Part shown: piece after piece, positions 1-6,830 of the stretch
Position numbering within the stretch: position 1 is the stretch's first letter
Layout: the number at the start of each line of letters is the position of its first letter
DNA from: a bacterium
GTDB taxonomy: Bacteria > Cyanobacteriota > Vampirovibrionia > Obscuribacterales > Obscuribacteraceae
NCBI GenBank assembly: GCA_030431355.1
Contig: JAUIJG010000115.1
Coordinates: forward strand, 1-13,274
DNA: 13,274 bases
Direction: 5' to 3'
Program-made: the position numbers and the translations under genes
The notes under the pieces: model-generated
What the model was told of the DNA's origin: nothing
Database searches by the model: none
What the model saw: only the letters and a program-made list of their open reading frames with translations

Positions 1-2
1 CC

Positions 3-107
3 AATCACTTCGTGCTACAGTCCACGAGCGCGGTTCACATAGCCTTCGCTTTTGTGTTCTTTGCGTTCGGATTTCTGATGCATGGACTGAAAGAGATGCA
101 TCATTAG
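3..107 (+). CDS. C-terminal end of a membrane protein (5' part outside window)
   Basis: An open frame enters from the left edge and ends at TAG 105-107, giving about 34 residues. The visible tail has a strongly hydrophobic stretch (AVHIAFAFVFFAFGFLM) followed by a short polar, His-ending tail (HGLKEMHH). This is the pattern of a last transmembrane helix with a short end. The frame is followed within 25 bases by a perfect 13-bp hairpin, as expected at the 3' end of a gene. Too little is present to name a family. It could in principle be an open frame by chance, but the hydrophobic run and the hairpin argue for a real gene end. Confidence 0.5.
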   Translation, partial: NHFVLQSTSAVHIAFAFVFFAFGFLMHGLKEMHH

Positions 108-130
108 AACAACCGACAAATTGCTTTCAA

Positions 131-166
131 AGTTGGCTCTCCGACAATCTAGCCGGAGAGCCAACT
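131..166. terminator. Perfect 13-bp hairpin, terminator-like
   Basis: AGTTGGCTCTCCG (131-143) pairs perfectly with CGGAGAGCCAACT (154-166) around a 10-base loop. It sits about 23 bases after the stop of the partial gene at the left edge. There is no good T-run after it on the plus strand, only CTGACCTGTTCTGT. It may be a weak terminator or an RNA 3'-end stabiliser rather than a canonical factor-independent terminator. Confidence 0.5.
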
Positions 167-301
167 CTGACCTGTTCTGTGAGTGCAGCTGAAGCATTCC
201 TACCAGGTCTTTTTTGAACATTTCTACTATCTTTTATGGTTGTGTCCTCCTCATTTAATCCTGGCTTTGTCCTCTTCTCAGTATCACAACAGCTAGCATC
301 A

Positions 302-622
302 CTAGGTTTCGATAAGATTAAAACGCACCATATAAGGTGGTATTTCCACGTATTTAGATATTGCAATACCATACTCCAAAAACCCAAACAGGCTGAGCAG
401 AGAAGCTTTCGAGCATAGCCACCTCCGAGTTTCCCATGTTAAGCCGATCTTGAAATACCAGTCGGCGAAGATTAGGTTGAAAGCATATTCTTTCCTCACC
501 ATATTACGAAAGGGATCTAACCAGAACAGACCAACACAGAACCCGATTGCCAGCTGAACAACCCAGATCGAACTCATGCGAATCCGCATAGCGAACTCGA
601 CCGCCACCAACTGATTTTCCAA
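302..622 (-). CDS. Possible small two-helix membrane protein
   Basis: This 106-aa frame was not recognised as any family. A TTG start at 620-622 is chosen because GAGGA lies 5 bases upstream of it on the minus strand; a TTG four codons further upstream has no such site. Two hydrophobic segments can be seen, roughly residues 17-35 (IWVVQLAIGFCVGLFWL) and 73-90 (ASLLSLFGFLEYGIAIS). Between them is an aromatic and basic-rich connector (FADWYFKIGLTWETRRWLC). Codon use looks like real coding sequence rather than random. It is divergent from the envelope cluster starting at 650, so it would share that cluster's upstream region. The alternative is that this is the promoter-bearing gap upstream of 650 with a chance frame. 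Confidence 0.4.
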   Translation of the reverse strand: MENQLVAVEFAMRIRMSSIWVVQLAIGFCVGLFWLDPFRNMVRKEYAFNLIFADWYFKIGLTWETRRWLCSKASLLSLFGFLEYGIAISKYVEIPPYMVRFNLIET

Positions 623-649
623 AACAGTCCTCAATTAAGGAACAAAGAG

Positions 650-1129
650 ATGAAGTTATCGCGCTTTGCCCTTGTCGTACTGCTGCTTCACATGGCGCTT
701 GCTGTCGTGGGACTGACCTATTATGTGGTCTCCCAGTACAAAGAAGTGCACAATGAGCCGCAGGATACCCGACTGTACGCCAGCGACGGAGAAGAGCAAT
801 TCCCGCTCTCCTTCCTCTACGCCGTGGACGCCTCCACCGGAGAAGTTCTGACCTACTCTCCGGTTATCGGCCAGATTCGCGGCAATGGGGAGCTTGTTCA
901 AACCACCTTTACCCTGGACGAAAACTCGACCGCCACGGGATTTTCATCGCCCTGCAACCGGGTAGAGGCCCGTCCGAACGCGGAAGAGATGCCTTTCTTG
1001 ACTTGGACAGACATGCAGGATCAGAACCAGCATCAGTTTTTCACCGGCAAGGAGGTGGTTTTCATCACCGAACAGCCGCTCCCCATGGGCGTCGACAACT
1101 ACCTTGTCGAGATTCCGACCAGCCACTAG
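650..1129 (+). CDS. Membrane-anchored small envelope protein, divergent first paralogue
   Basis: The product is 159 aa. AAGGA (637-641) lies 8 bases before the ATG. An N-terminal hydrophobic helix (about residues 5-28) ends without a clear cleavage site, so it probably acts as an anchor with the rest outside the cytoplasm. The exported part is a diverged copy of the domain in the next two genes. FLYAVDASTGEVLTYSPV (55-72) matches FYVIAPNSGQVLIYSTV, and the segment at 119-155 with QHQFFTGKEVVFITEQP matches the YHQHFFTGGQIIHV region. The central DDGTYGSSVPYIYWW block of its sisters is replaced. It is the first gene of a same-strand cluster, with 63 bases to the next start. Function unknown; related small lipoproteins occur, as I recall, in tailed-phage genomes. 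Confidence 0.8.
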   Translation: MKLSRFALVVLLLHMALAVVGLTYYVVSQYKEVHNEPQDTRLYASDGEEQFPLSFLYAVDASTGEVLTYSPVIGQIRGNGELVQTTFTLDENSTATGFSSPCNRVEARPNAEEMPFLTWTDMQDQNQHQFFTGKEVVFITEQPLPMGVDNYLVEIPTSH

Positions 1130-1192
1130 TCAACAGCGGCTGATCATCCTTTTCAGAACCAAAGACATTCTTTCATTCACAAGGACAGCAAA

Positions 1193-1771
1193 TTGAAAAC
1201 AATTCACAAGACACTGACCACCGTAGCCATCCTTCTGTGCGTAGCTTCCCTCACCGGTTGCGGTCAGAAGGACAACCGTTCCGTGAAGTCGACCTCCGGC
1301 GTCTCCCAGGCGAGCGTTCAGGTGACGACCGGCCAGGATGGTCTGACCACCGAGCAGCGCAACGTGCGAGAGCGCCTGGTGGAGGACAACAAACCCGGCT
1401 CGATCAAGCACTTCTACGTAATCGCCCCGAACTCCGGCCAGGTACTGATCTATAGCACCGTCAAAGGCAAGGTCACCTCTTCGAGCAAACGCCTTGCACC
1501 GCGTACGGTGGCAGCAGACGATGGCGGCTACGTGGATAGCGACTTTAACGGAGTACCGGTGAAAATCGGTGACCGGACCCTCCGCACCTCGGAAGTGATC
1601 CAGGATGACGGTACCTACGGAAGCTCCGTGCCGTATATCTACTGGTGGGATGTGAAAGGCATCTATCACCAGCACTTCTTCACCGGAGGACAGATTATTC
1701 ATGTGGCTAACAAGCCGATGAACGTGTCCGGCGTCGTCTTGAACCTCGAATCCCTGCAGAGCAACAAATAG
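1193..1771 (+). CDS. Lipoprotein, second tandem paralogue
   Basis: The product is 192 aa. The start is TTG, supported by AAGGA (1181-1185) 7 bases upstream and by a complete lipoprotein signal beginning there. A basic start and hydrophobic core lead to lipobox SLTGC with the acylated Cys at residue 23. The mature part has a Ser/Thr-rich linker (KSTSGVSQASVQVTT), a helical segment (LTTEQRNVRERLVEDNKPG), then a probable beta domain with NSGQVLIYSTVKGKV, DDGTYGSSVPYIYWWDVKG and YHQHFFTGGQIIHV. Over residues 31-171, a hand count gives 118 of 141 residues identical to the next gene without gaps, so the two are clear duplicates. Its role is unknown. The lipobox places it on a membrane surface. Homologues I recall are annotated only as hypothetical or phage lipoproteins. 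Confidence 0.85.
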   Translation: MKTIHKTLTTVAILLCVASLTGCGQKDNRSVKSTSGVSQASVQVTTGQDGLTTEQRNVRERLVEDNKPGSIKHFYVIAPNSGQVLIYSTVKGKVTSSSKRLAPRTVAADDGGYVDSDFNGVPVKIGDRTLRTSEVIQDDGTYGSSVPYIYWWDVKGIYHQHFFTGGQIIHVANKPMNVSGVVLNLESLQSNK

Positions 1772-1844
1772 TCGAGCTGCTTTCCAGCAAATCAACAACT
1801 TCCAGACTTTCCGAAAACAACAAAAAGAACAAGGAATCGATTAT

Positions 1845-2444
1845 ATGAGCAACTCGACCATCAAATCCGGCCCGACGATGGCATGGCTTCTGAGCGCATG
1901 CTTGCTGGCTTTCCTGACATGCACCGTCAACCCGGCCTTCGCCCAGAAAGCCAACCAGGGCGTCAAGTCCACCTCCGGCGTCACACAGACCAGCGTCCAG
2001 ATCACCACCGGCTCCGATGGACTGACAACCGAGCAGCGCAACGTCCGGGACCGGCTCCTCGAAGACAACAAACCCGGTGCTTTGAAGCACCTCTACGTTG
2101 TAGCACCTAACTCCGGGCAGGTGCTCATCTACAGCACGGTGAAAGGGAAAATCACCTCATCCGGTAAACGGCTTTCGCCACGAACCGTGACCGCCAAAGA
2201 CGGCGAATTTGTCGAGAGCCAATTCCACGGCGTTCCCGTCAAGATTGGCGACTTCACCTTGCGAACCTCGGAAGTGATTCAGGATGACGGCACCTATGGA
2301 AGCTCGGTACCGTACATCTACTGGTGGGACGTGAAAGGTGTCTACCACCAGCACTTCTTCACCGACGGCCAGATTATCCACGTCAGCAGCCATCCCATCC
2401 CATCTCCCAACGGAGTTGTCCTGCAAGTGGATGACACGAAGTAG
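1845..2444 (+). CDS. Exported protein, third tandem paralogue
   Basis: The product is 199 aa. ATG is preceded by AAGGA (1831-1835) with 9-base spacing. A Sec-type signal peptide is seen: hydrophobic core about residues 12-27, then PAFA before Gln34, a good signal peptidase I site. No lipobox is present, unlike the gene before. The mature protein matches the preceding gene across its whole length (118 of 141 residues identical in the core), including SGQVLIYSTVKGK, SEVIQDDGTYGSSVPYIYWW and YHQHFFTDGQIIHV. It is therefore probably a soluble version of the same domain in the periplasm or outside the cell. The gap to the previous gene is 73 bases, with no terminator visible, which fits one transcript. 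Function unknown. Confidence 0.85.
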   Translation: MSNSTIKSGPTMAWLLSACLLAFLTCTVNPAFAQKANQGVKSTSGVTQTSVQITTGSDGLTTEQRNVRDRLLEDNKPGALKHLYVVAPNSGQVLIYSTVKGKITSSGKRLSPRTVTAKDGEFVESQFHGVPVKIGDFTLRTSEVIQDDGTYGSSVPYIYWWDVKGVYHQHFFTDGQIIHVSSHPIPSPNGVVLQVDDTK

Positions 2445-2528
2445 AAATTCTTCGAAGTATTGTCTCTGATTTTGAGCATAACCTGCTCTTTCATTCCAAT
2501 CGCAAAAACAATAAGAAAAGAGTCACAC

Positions 2529-3050
2529 ATGAACGAATGGCAAAAGCTCGAAAAGTCGGCTGACAAAGGTCCAACCTCATTCCTGATCCGGGTCGTCTTC
2601 ATCTTCTTCACGGTGAGCGTGGTGGTGGGTAGCCTCGGCTACGTGGCCGGCTGGTTCACGGAAGGGGCCCAGGTCATCAAGGAAGAGTTCGGTCCTCGCG
2701 AGGCGCTGCGCAAGTACGAGTGGTTCAAGGACGCCGCCGCCCAACTGGAAGCCAAGCAAGCTGACATCACCGTCTACGAAGGGCGACTGACAAACATCCA
2801 GGAGATGTACGCCACCGCCGCCGATGACGGAGGAGCGCTGCCGAGGCACAAGTGGCCCCGCACCGACCTGGAAAACTACAACCTCTGGTCCCAGGAAGTG
2901 GCCGGCATCAAAGCAAGCTATAACGCGCTCGCCGCCGACTACAACTCCCAGATGGCCAAGTTCAACTGGCGCTTTGCCAACCAGGGAGACCTGCCCAAGG
3001 GAGCCACCGACCCTCTTCCCCGGGAGTTCAAACCCTACGTCTCCAACTAG
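2529..3050 (+). CDS. Membrane-anchored coiled-coil protein of the envelope cluster
   Basis: The product is 173 aa. The ATG at 2529 is chosen over an in-frame TTG at 2460 because the purine-rich AAGAAAAGAG lies just upstream and the extra 23 residues look non-native. A short charged start precedes one transmembrane helix (about residues 18-42). A helical, coiled-coil-like region follows (EALRKYEWFKDAAAQLEAKQ, then IKASYNALAADYNSQMAKFN at about 127-146). The end carries a Pro-rich motif DPLPREFKPY. The layout suggests a single-pass protein with a helical exported domain. It closes the cluster and ends 34 bases before a terminator. I recall this type of small protein next to the lipoprotein family in phage and bacterial genomes, so the two products may interact; that is inference. 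Confidence 0.8.
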   Translation: MNEWQKLEKSADKGPTSFLIRVVFIFFTVSVVVGSLGYVAGWFTEGAQVIKEEFGPREALRKYEWFKDAAAQLEAKQADITVYEGRLTNIQEMYATAADDGGALPRHKWPRTDLENYNLWSQEVAGIKASYNALAADYNSQMAKFNWRFANQGDLPKGATDPLPREFKPYVSN

Positions 3051-3084
3051 GGCTGCCTCTCCCGGCTGATTGAGACGGCTTCCA

Positions 3085-3112
3085 CAGGGCGTTTTAAAAA
3101 GCGCCCTGTTTT
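3085..3112 (+). terminator. Factor-independent terminator of the envelope cluster
   Basis: CAGGGCG (3085-3091) pairs with CGCCCTG (3102-3108). The intervening TTTT/AAAA can pair further, and the stem is followed by TTTTC. It lies 34 bases after the stop of the coiled-coil gene, with the right polarity for the plus strand. Confidence 0.8.
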
Positions 3113-3162
3113 CATCTTACTTTCACCCATTTCCATTACGTCAAACAAGAATCAAAAATAAA

Positions 3163-3312
3163 ATGAAACCCCATTTTTCTTTCCGCAAAATCACCATGAC
3201 CCTGTTCATGCTGATCTTTGTTACCGGCTTCGGCTCAGGGACGTTCGACGCCGCCAAGTCGAAGCCCACGGCCGCTAACTGTCGACCCACCACCATCACC
3301 ACCAAGCAGTAG
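3163..3312 (+). CDS. Very small exported peptide (49 aa), unknown
   Basis: The ATG at 3163 is used because any earlier in-frame start would require translation through the terminator at 3085-3112. The product begins with basic residues and a hydrophobic stretch (ITMTLFMLIFVTGFGSG, about 10-26), then a short polar mature part with one Cys (KSKPTAANCRPTTITTKQ). This looks like a signal peptide with a mature peptide of about 20 residues. The upstream sequence is A-rich without a strong ribosome site, which lowers confidence. It lies 46 bases before the next small gene and could be co-transcribed with it. No family recognised. Confidence 0.45.
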   Translation: MKPHFSFRKITMTLFMLIFVTGFGSGTFDAAKSKPTAANCRPTTITTKQ

Positions 3313-3358
3313 GTTCTAACCCCTTCTTCCTATTTCATTGAACTCCCGGAGAAACTGT

Positions 3359-3655
3359 ATGCGCACCTTTGTGGAAAAGCAGGGCAAAATCAAACGAGTC
3401 AATAACCGGTTCGGCGGTGAGGAATGCGAATCCTCCAACCCCTTCATCGAAGCGGACCGCCGCAAGAATCGTCGTCGCCTCAAGACCGAACTGAACTCCC
3501 TTCTCACGGAGATGGGGGAGGACGACGAGGAGCCGGATACCGATCTCGAGGAACAAGACGATGCCCTGAATCCTCTCTACCTGTGTGACAGCGACGACAT
3601 CCAGCTGAAATACTCGAGCAAGGACCGAATGCTGCTTGCAGCCTGCTGCTTCTAG
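3359..3655 (+). CDS. Small acidic protein (98 aa), unknown
   Basis: ATG at 3359 has GGAG (3348-3351) 7 bases upstream; an in-frame TTG at 3338 has none and is rejected. The product has a basic first half (DRRKNRRRLKTELNSLL) and a strongly acidic middle (MGEDDEEPDTDLEEQDD). There are Cys residues in GGEECESS and YLCDSDD, and the protein ends in AACCF. No signal peptide or membrane helix is visible, so it is probably cytoplasmic. The charge asymmetry suggests a binding or adaptor protein, but no family is recognised. A strong terminator follows 38 bases after the stop. Confidence 0.65.
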   Translation: MRTFVEKQGKIKRVNNRFGGEECESSNPFIEADRRKNRRRLKTELNSLLTEMGEDDEEPDTDLEEQDDALNPLYLCDSDDIQLKYSSKDRMLLAACCF

Positions 3656-3693
3656 CTCCAAAGCGAGCTGACCAGTAGTGCTCAATCTTTTCG

Positions 3694-3732
3694 GAGACCG
3701 GAATTTTGCCCAGGGCAAGTTTCGGTCTCTTT
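3694..3732 (+). terminator. Factor-independent terminator after the acidic-protein gene
   Basis: GAGACCG (3694-3700) pairs with CGGTCTC (3723-3729). The stem continues through GAA/TTT and an inner TTGCC/GGCAA helix (3706-3710 with 3714-3718) around a 3-base loop, and is followed by TTT. It ends plus-strand transcription ahead of the convergent gene at 3839-4549. Confidence 0.8.
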
Positions 3733-3774
3733 AAACCGGAATCTTATTATACTTTATAGTTATTTCAACAAAAG

Positions 3775-3816
3775 GAAAAGAACTTCCCGGGCCCTGCGCC
3801 TCAGAAAGTTCTTTTC
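3775..3816 (-). terminator. Factor-independent terminator of the five-helix membrane protein gene
   Basis: GAAAAGAACTT (3775-3785) and AAGTTCTTTTC (3806-3816) form a perfect 11-bp stem around a GC-rich 20-base loop. Read on the minus strand, it is followed by CCTTTTGTTG. It lies 22 bases past the minus-strand stop at 3839-3841. Confidence 0.7.
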
Positions 3817-3838
3817 AAAATCTCTAAACAGCCTGGAT

Positions 3839-4549
3839 TCAGGACTTCTCCGCCAGATAGACCAGGCAACCGAGCGAGACCGCCAGGTTAAATCCAAGCA
3901 GGATGGTCAGAAAACTCACCGTGGAGAACAGGAAGATTGTTCCTCCAAAGCAAATCAGAGCAGCAAGAGTGTATCCGACCTTCCCTTTTCCGATATGAAT
4001 ACCAAGCATTCTTACCGGCGCCGAGGCAAGATCGGAAGGTTCAAAATCACTGGCTCGATAAGCCATAGCCATGTATCCGGACATGGCCAGAAGAAGAGCC
4101 GACAGGTAAAAGCCGACCTGCTGCTCCATTCCGACAAACTCAAACGTCCACATCAAAAAGCCCAGCCCCGCCAGAAAGTACAGGAAAGCTGCATAAGCGG
4201 CGCCAAAACCTTTTTCGGCAGGCTCATAGGATTCTTCCCCGTCCCATTGAACATGGGAGATCACGGGTCGCATGAAAGGCATCTTTCGCAAAACGATAGA
4301 TGCTTTCTGGGAAACATTCTTGAGCGCTTCGAACTTCTCGATGGAAATCTCAGCGAGCAAGCGGATGTTTGTGGCAGGAAGTTCAAACCAGCAGTATCGG
4401 ATGCCGGTCCTCTCTCCTAAACCATCCATCTTTTCGAGCGACGGCACCAGATCTTTTACCAGGTAGTATCTGGCAAGGGACCGTCTGAAATCTTTGAGCA
4501 TGAAGGGAATCAGTGCAATCAGCGTGAAAGCTGCCAAAATCTGCACCAT
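3839..4549 (-). CDS. Integral membrane protein with five predicted helices, unknown
   Basis: The product is 236 aa. The ATG at 4547-4549 is supported by AAAGGAG 7 bases upstream on the minus strand, the best ribosome site in the window. Hydrophobic segments lie at about residues 1-18, 116-138, 144-164, 190-209 and 213-233. Residues 19-115 form a hydrophilic domain between the first and second helices (with SLEKMDGLGERTGIRYCWF and an EISIEKFEALKN helix), probably cytoplasmic because it begins with basic residues (KDFRRSLARYY). No motif for a transporter or enzyme is visible and no family is recognised. It is transcribed alone, convergent with the small genes to its left, and has its own terminator. 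Confidence 0.8.
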   Translation of the reverse strand: MVQILAAFTLIALIPFMLKDFRRSLARYYLVKDLVPSLEKMDGLGERTGIRYCWFELPATNIRLLAEISIEKFEALKNVSQKASIVLRKMPFMRPVISHVQWDGEESYEPAEKGFGAAYAAFLYFLAGLGFLMWTFEFVGMEQQVGFYLSALLLAMSGYMAMAYRASDFEPSDLASAPVRMLGIHIGKGKVGYTLAALICFGGTIFLFSTVSFLTILLGFNLAVSLGCLVYLAEKS

Positions 4550-4569
4550 ATGCCTACTCCTTTTCCTTC

Positions 4570-5480
4570 AGTTGGTAAGAAGATAACTGAGTGATTTGCT
4601 CCAAACACATCAGGTACTCACGGAGAAAACCAGACCCGGACGGACCAACCTCTAGACATCAAGAAGATGCATTAGCGGTCGCAGTTGGGCTAGTTAGAGA
4701 GGGAATTGATTGGAAGCTGGAATCCGATATTGATAGAGGTTTGGGGCAAGAGCGACCTCACTTTAAACAGAACAGACCTATAAATTATTGGCTTTAGTTT
4801 TAAAAATGGTTACCAGGATAATTTTGAAATCAGAAACAAATGCGTCCGAGAAGAGCCTGCAACCGATCCAGGGATTCTAGTTATAAGATGCTCTGTTTTC
4901 TAGCGGAGGATCTGGGCTTGATTCAATTAGCGCTAGCATCGGGTTCCTGGAGTTAAGCCTCTATCGTTCCTAGCGCGGATTCTAATGATCGAAAGATTAA
5001 ACCGTTCTCAGACCTTCGCGAACCACAAAATATCGCCTTTTCAGGGGAAAACCACGCAGATCATACACTTATCTAGTAGAAGTTTCTGAGGGTTATAAAC
5101 GTGCTTATGTCTTTATAGGCTTACGTTTCGAGGAATGGAGCCATAGCTTTCTTCTCTACTTATGCCTCTATTTAGCCAATATCCTGGTCTTTACTTGCAA
5201 AGGTCTTCAAACCTAGGGTGAAGGTATCTTCTAAATCTCTCAAGAGCTCAAGGACCAAAAACCTCAAACCAAAGTCAAGAAAGGACATGTAAGGACTCTA
5301 ACCGCATCTTGTGATGTGTAGGTCTTTGCTGGATGGTGTTCGTTCAGGCTTCTCAGAGAATTTAGGAGTTCGCTGTATGCAATTCACCTTCCAGGGTGAC
5401 TTGCATTGACTGGTGTCCGGCAATCCTGCCAGGCGCTGTTTATGTAAAAGCGGTTTGCTGCCAGACGCAGACTCCGCTCA
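4570..5480. other. Gene-free stretch of about 910 bases
   Basis: No convincing coding frame, tRNA or rRNA is seen on either strand. A 68-codon frame at 4591-4797 starting at TTG lacks a ribosome site and has no recognisable features. Stop-containing CTAG tetramers are frequent (for example in TCTAGACATC, GCGCTAGC, TTCTAG and CCTAGG). Short similar strings such as TTCTAGCGGAGGAT (4898-4911) and TTCCTAGCGCGGAT (4967-4980) recur about 70 bases apart. A small hairpin, TCACC-TTCCAG-GGTGA, lies at 5384-5399. The stretch could hold a decayed gene, an unrecognised non-coding RNA or long 5' regulatory sequence for the S41 peptidase gene; none can be demonstrated. Confidence 0.5.
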
Positions 5481-5502
5481 ACCTTAACTGGAGAAATGTA
5501 CT

Positions 5503-6810
5503 ATGACGACTCTTATCATTCCCCGCAAGCAGGGTATCATCGTTCCTCAGCGCATCGTTCTGCCCTGGGAGATCTATGGCATCCGCCAGGCGCCTCAGCC
5601 CACGCCGGTTGACGTCTACCATGCCGCCTGGGAAACGGCCCGTGCTCTGTCCTACGACACCGACCGCTACGGCGACTGGGACCAGTTCGAGCACAAGTTC
5701 TGCGACCAGATCCGCACCATCGACGACGCGGTGAAGTTCGCCAACGAAGCCTACGCCACCCTGGACGACCCCTACACCCGCTTCCTCGGCCCGAAGAAGG
5801 CTCAGAAGCAGGCGGACGAGCGCCAGGGAACGCTGACCGGCATCGGTGTCGTCTTCGAAACCAAGGAAGATGAGGATGGCAACATCGTCATCGGCCGCGT
5901 GCTGGAAGACGGTCCCGCCCACAACGCCGGTATCCTTCCGGGCGACGCGCTCAAGAAGGTCGGACGCTTCCTGGTCAAGAACATGACCCGGGAGAAGATG
6001 ATCGAGCGCATCACCGGCGAGGAAGGCACCAAGGTGAAGCTCACCATCGTTCGCGAAGGTGAGGAGCTCGAGTTCGAGGTCACCCGCGGTATCATCAACA
6101 TTCCGGCGGTCCGTCCGGAACGTGTCGGCGAGGACTACAAGGTGCTCTACCTGAAGTTCTCGACCTTCATGCAGGATGACACCGTCGATGAGATGCGCCA
6201 GGCTCTCGAGGAGAACGACGACGCCGAGGCGATTGTCATCGGTGTTCGGTTCAATCCGGGCGGTCAGGTGATCCAGTGCATCCGGGTCCTCAGCCTCTTC
6301 ATCGAGGAGGGGGTCCTGGTCAAGATGCGTCAGCGCATTCCCTACCGGGGCTTCCAGACCACGGTCTACCGCCTCACCAAGGACAAGCTGATCGTCGAAC
6401 GCACCATCGAGGACACGGGCAAAACCTTCTCCCAGGAGATGCCCCGTGACCCGTACCTCGCCGGCGACAAGCCTGTGGTGGTTCTCACCGACAAGTGGTC
6501 TGCTTCGGCGTCCGAGATGCTCGCAGGAGCCCTCAAGGACCACGGGCGCGCCACGCTGATCGGGAAGACGACCTACGGCAAGGGCATCGGTCAGACGCCG
6601 CAGCCGCTGCTCGAGGGCACGGTCGCGGTGGTCACTTCTCTGCGTTACTTCAGCCCGAACGGACACTGGGCCGGTGACGCGCACAAGGAGAAGATCGGCA
6701 TCGCGCCTCATATCGAGGTCGACCTGCCGGAAGGTGTCATGCCCGGCAGCCCGGAAGATGCTCAGCTCAACCGAGCGCTCGAGGTGATCGAGGAGCAGCT
6801 GAAAGGCTAA
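5503..6810 (+). CDS. S41-family C-terminal-processing peptidase with PDZ domain, no signal peptide
   Basis: The product is 435 aa. GGAG (5490-5493) lies 9 bases before the ATG, and an in-frame stop at 5485-5487 rules out a longer N-terminus. Domain order: N-terminal helical region with hallmark LDDPYTRFLG (87-96); PDZ domain (about 112-197, GIGVVFE and DGPAHNAGILPGD); then the S41 core. Core motifs are YLKFSTF, RFNPGG (249-254), WSASASEMLAGAL (332-344) and TYGKGIGQ. The Ser-Lys dyad is intact: Ser335 and Lys360 have the 25-residue spacing of E. coli Prc. Family members cleave proteins near the C-terminus, normally in the periplasm or thylakoid lumen. This one lacks any hydrophobic leader, so it is predicted to be cytoplasmic unless exported otherwise. 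The gene is strikingly GC-rich compared with its flanks, which suits a strongly expressed gene. It is monocistronic. Confidence 0.95.
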   Translation: MTTLIIPRKQGIIVPQRIVLPWEIYGIRQAPQPTPVDVYHAAWETARALSYDTDRYGDWDQFEHKFCDQIRTIDDAVKFANEAYATLDDPYTRFLGPKKAQKQADERQGTLTGIGVVFETKEDEDGNIVIGRVLEDGPAHNAGILPGDALKKVGRFLVKNMTREKMIERITGEEGTKVKLTIVREGEELEFEVTRGIINIPAVRPERVGEDYKVLYLKFSTFMQDDTVDEMRQALEENDDAEAIVIGVRFNPGGQVIQCIRVLSLFIEEGVLVKMRQRIPYRGFQTTVYRLTKDKLIVERTIEDTGKTFSQEMPRDPYLAGDKPVVVLTDKWSASASEMLAGALKDHGRATLIGKTTYGKGIGQTPQPLLEGTVAVVTSLRYFSPNGHWAGDAHKEKIGIAPHIEVDLPEGVMPGSPEDAQLNRALEVIEEQLKG

Positions 6811-6830
6811 GTCGGCGACACGGACCGATG

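Noticed and set aside
127..387. Minus-strand frame of 86 codons near the left edge
   Set aside because: It crosses the perfect 13-bp hairpin and overlaps the better-supported membrane frame at 302-622.
477..507. TTGAAA followed after 19 bases by TATTAC as a promoter for the gene at 650
   Set aside because: The -10 match is poor, the spacing long, and it lies inside a possible minus-strand gene.
1130..1798. Minus-strand open frame (222 codons) opposite the lipoprotein gene
   Set aside because: The plus-strand gene has a lipobox, ribosome site and a close paralogue; the antisense frame is a by-product of its codon bias.
4591..4797. Plus-strand frame of 68 codons in the long gap
   Set aside because: TTG start without a ribosome site and no hydrophobic, charged or motif pattern suggesting a protein.
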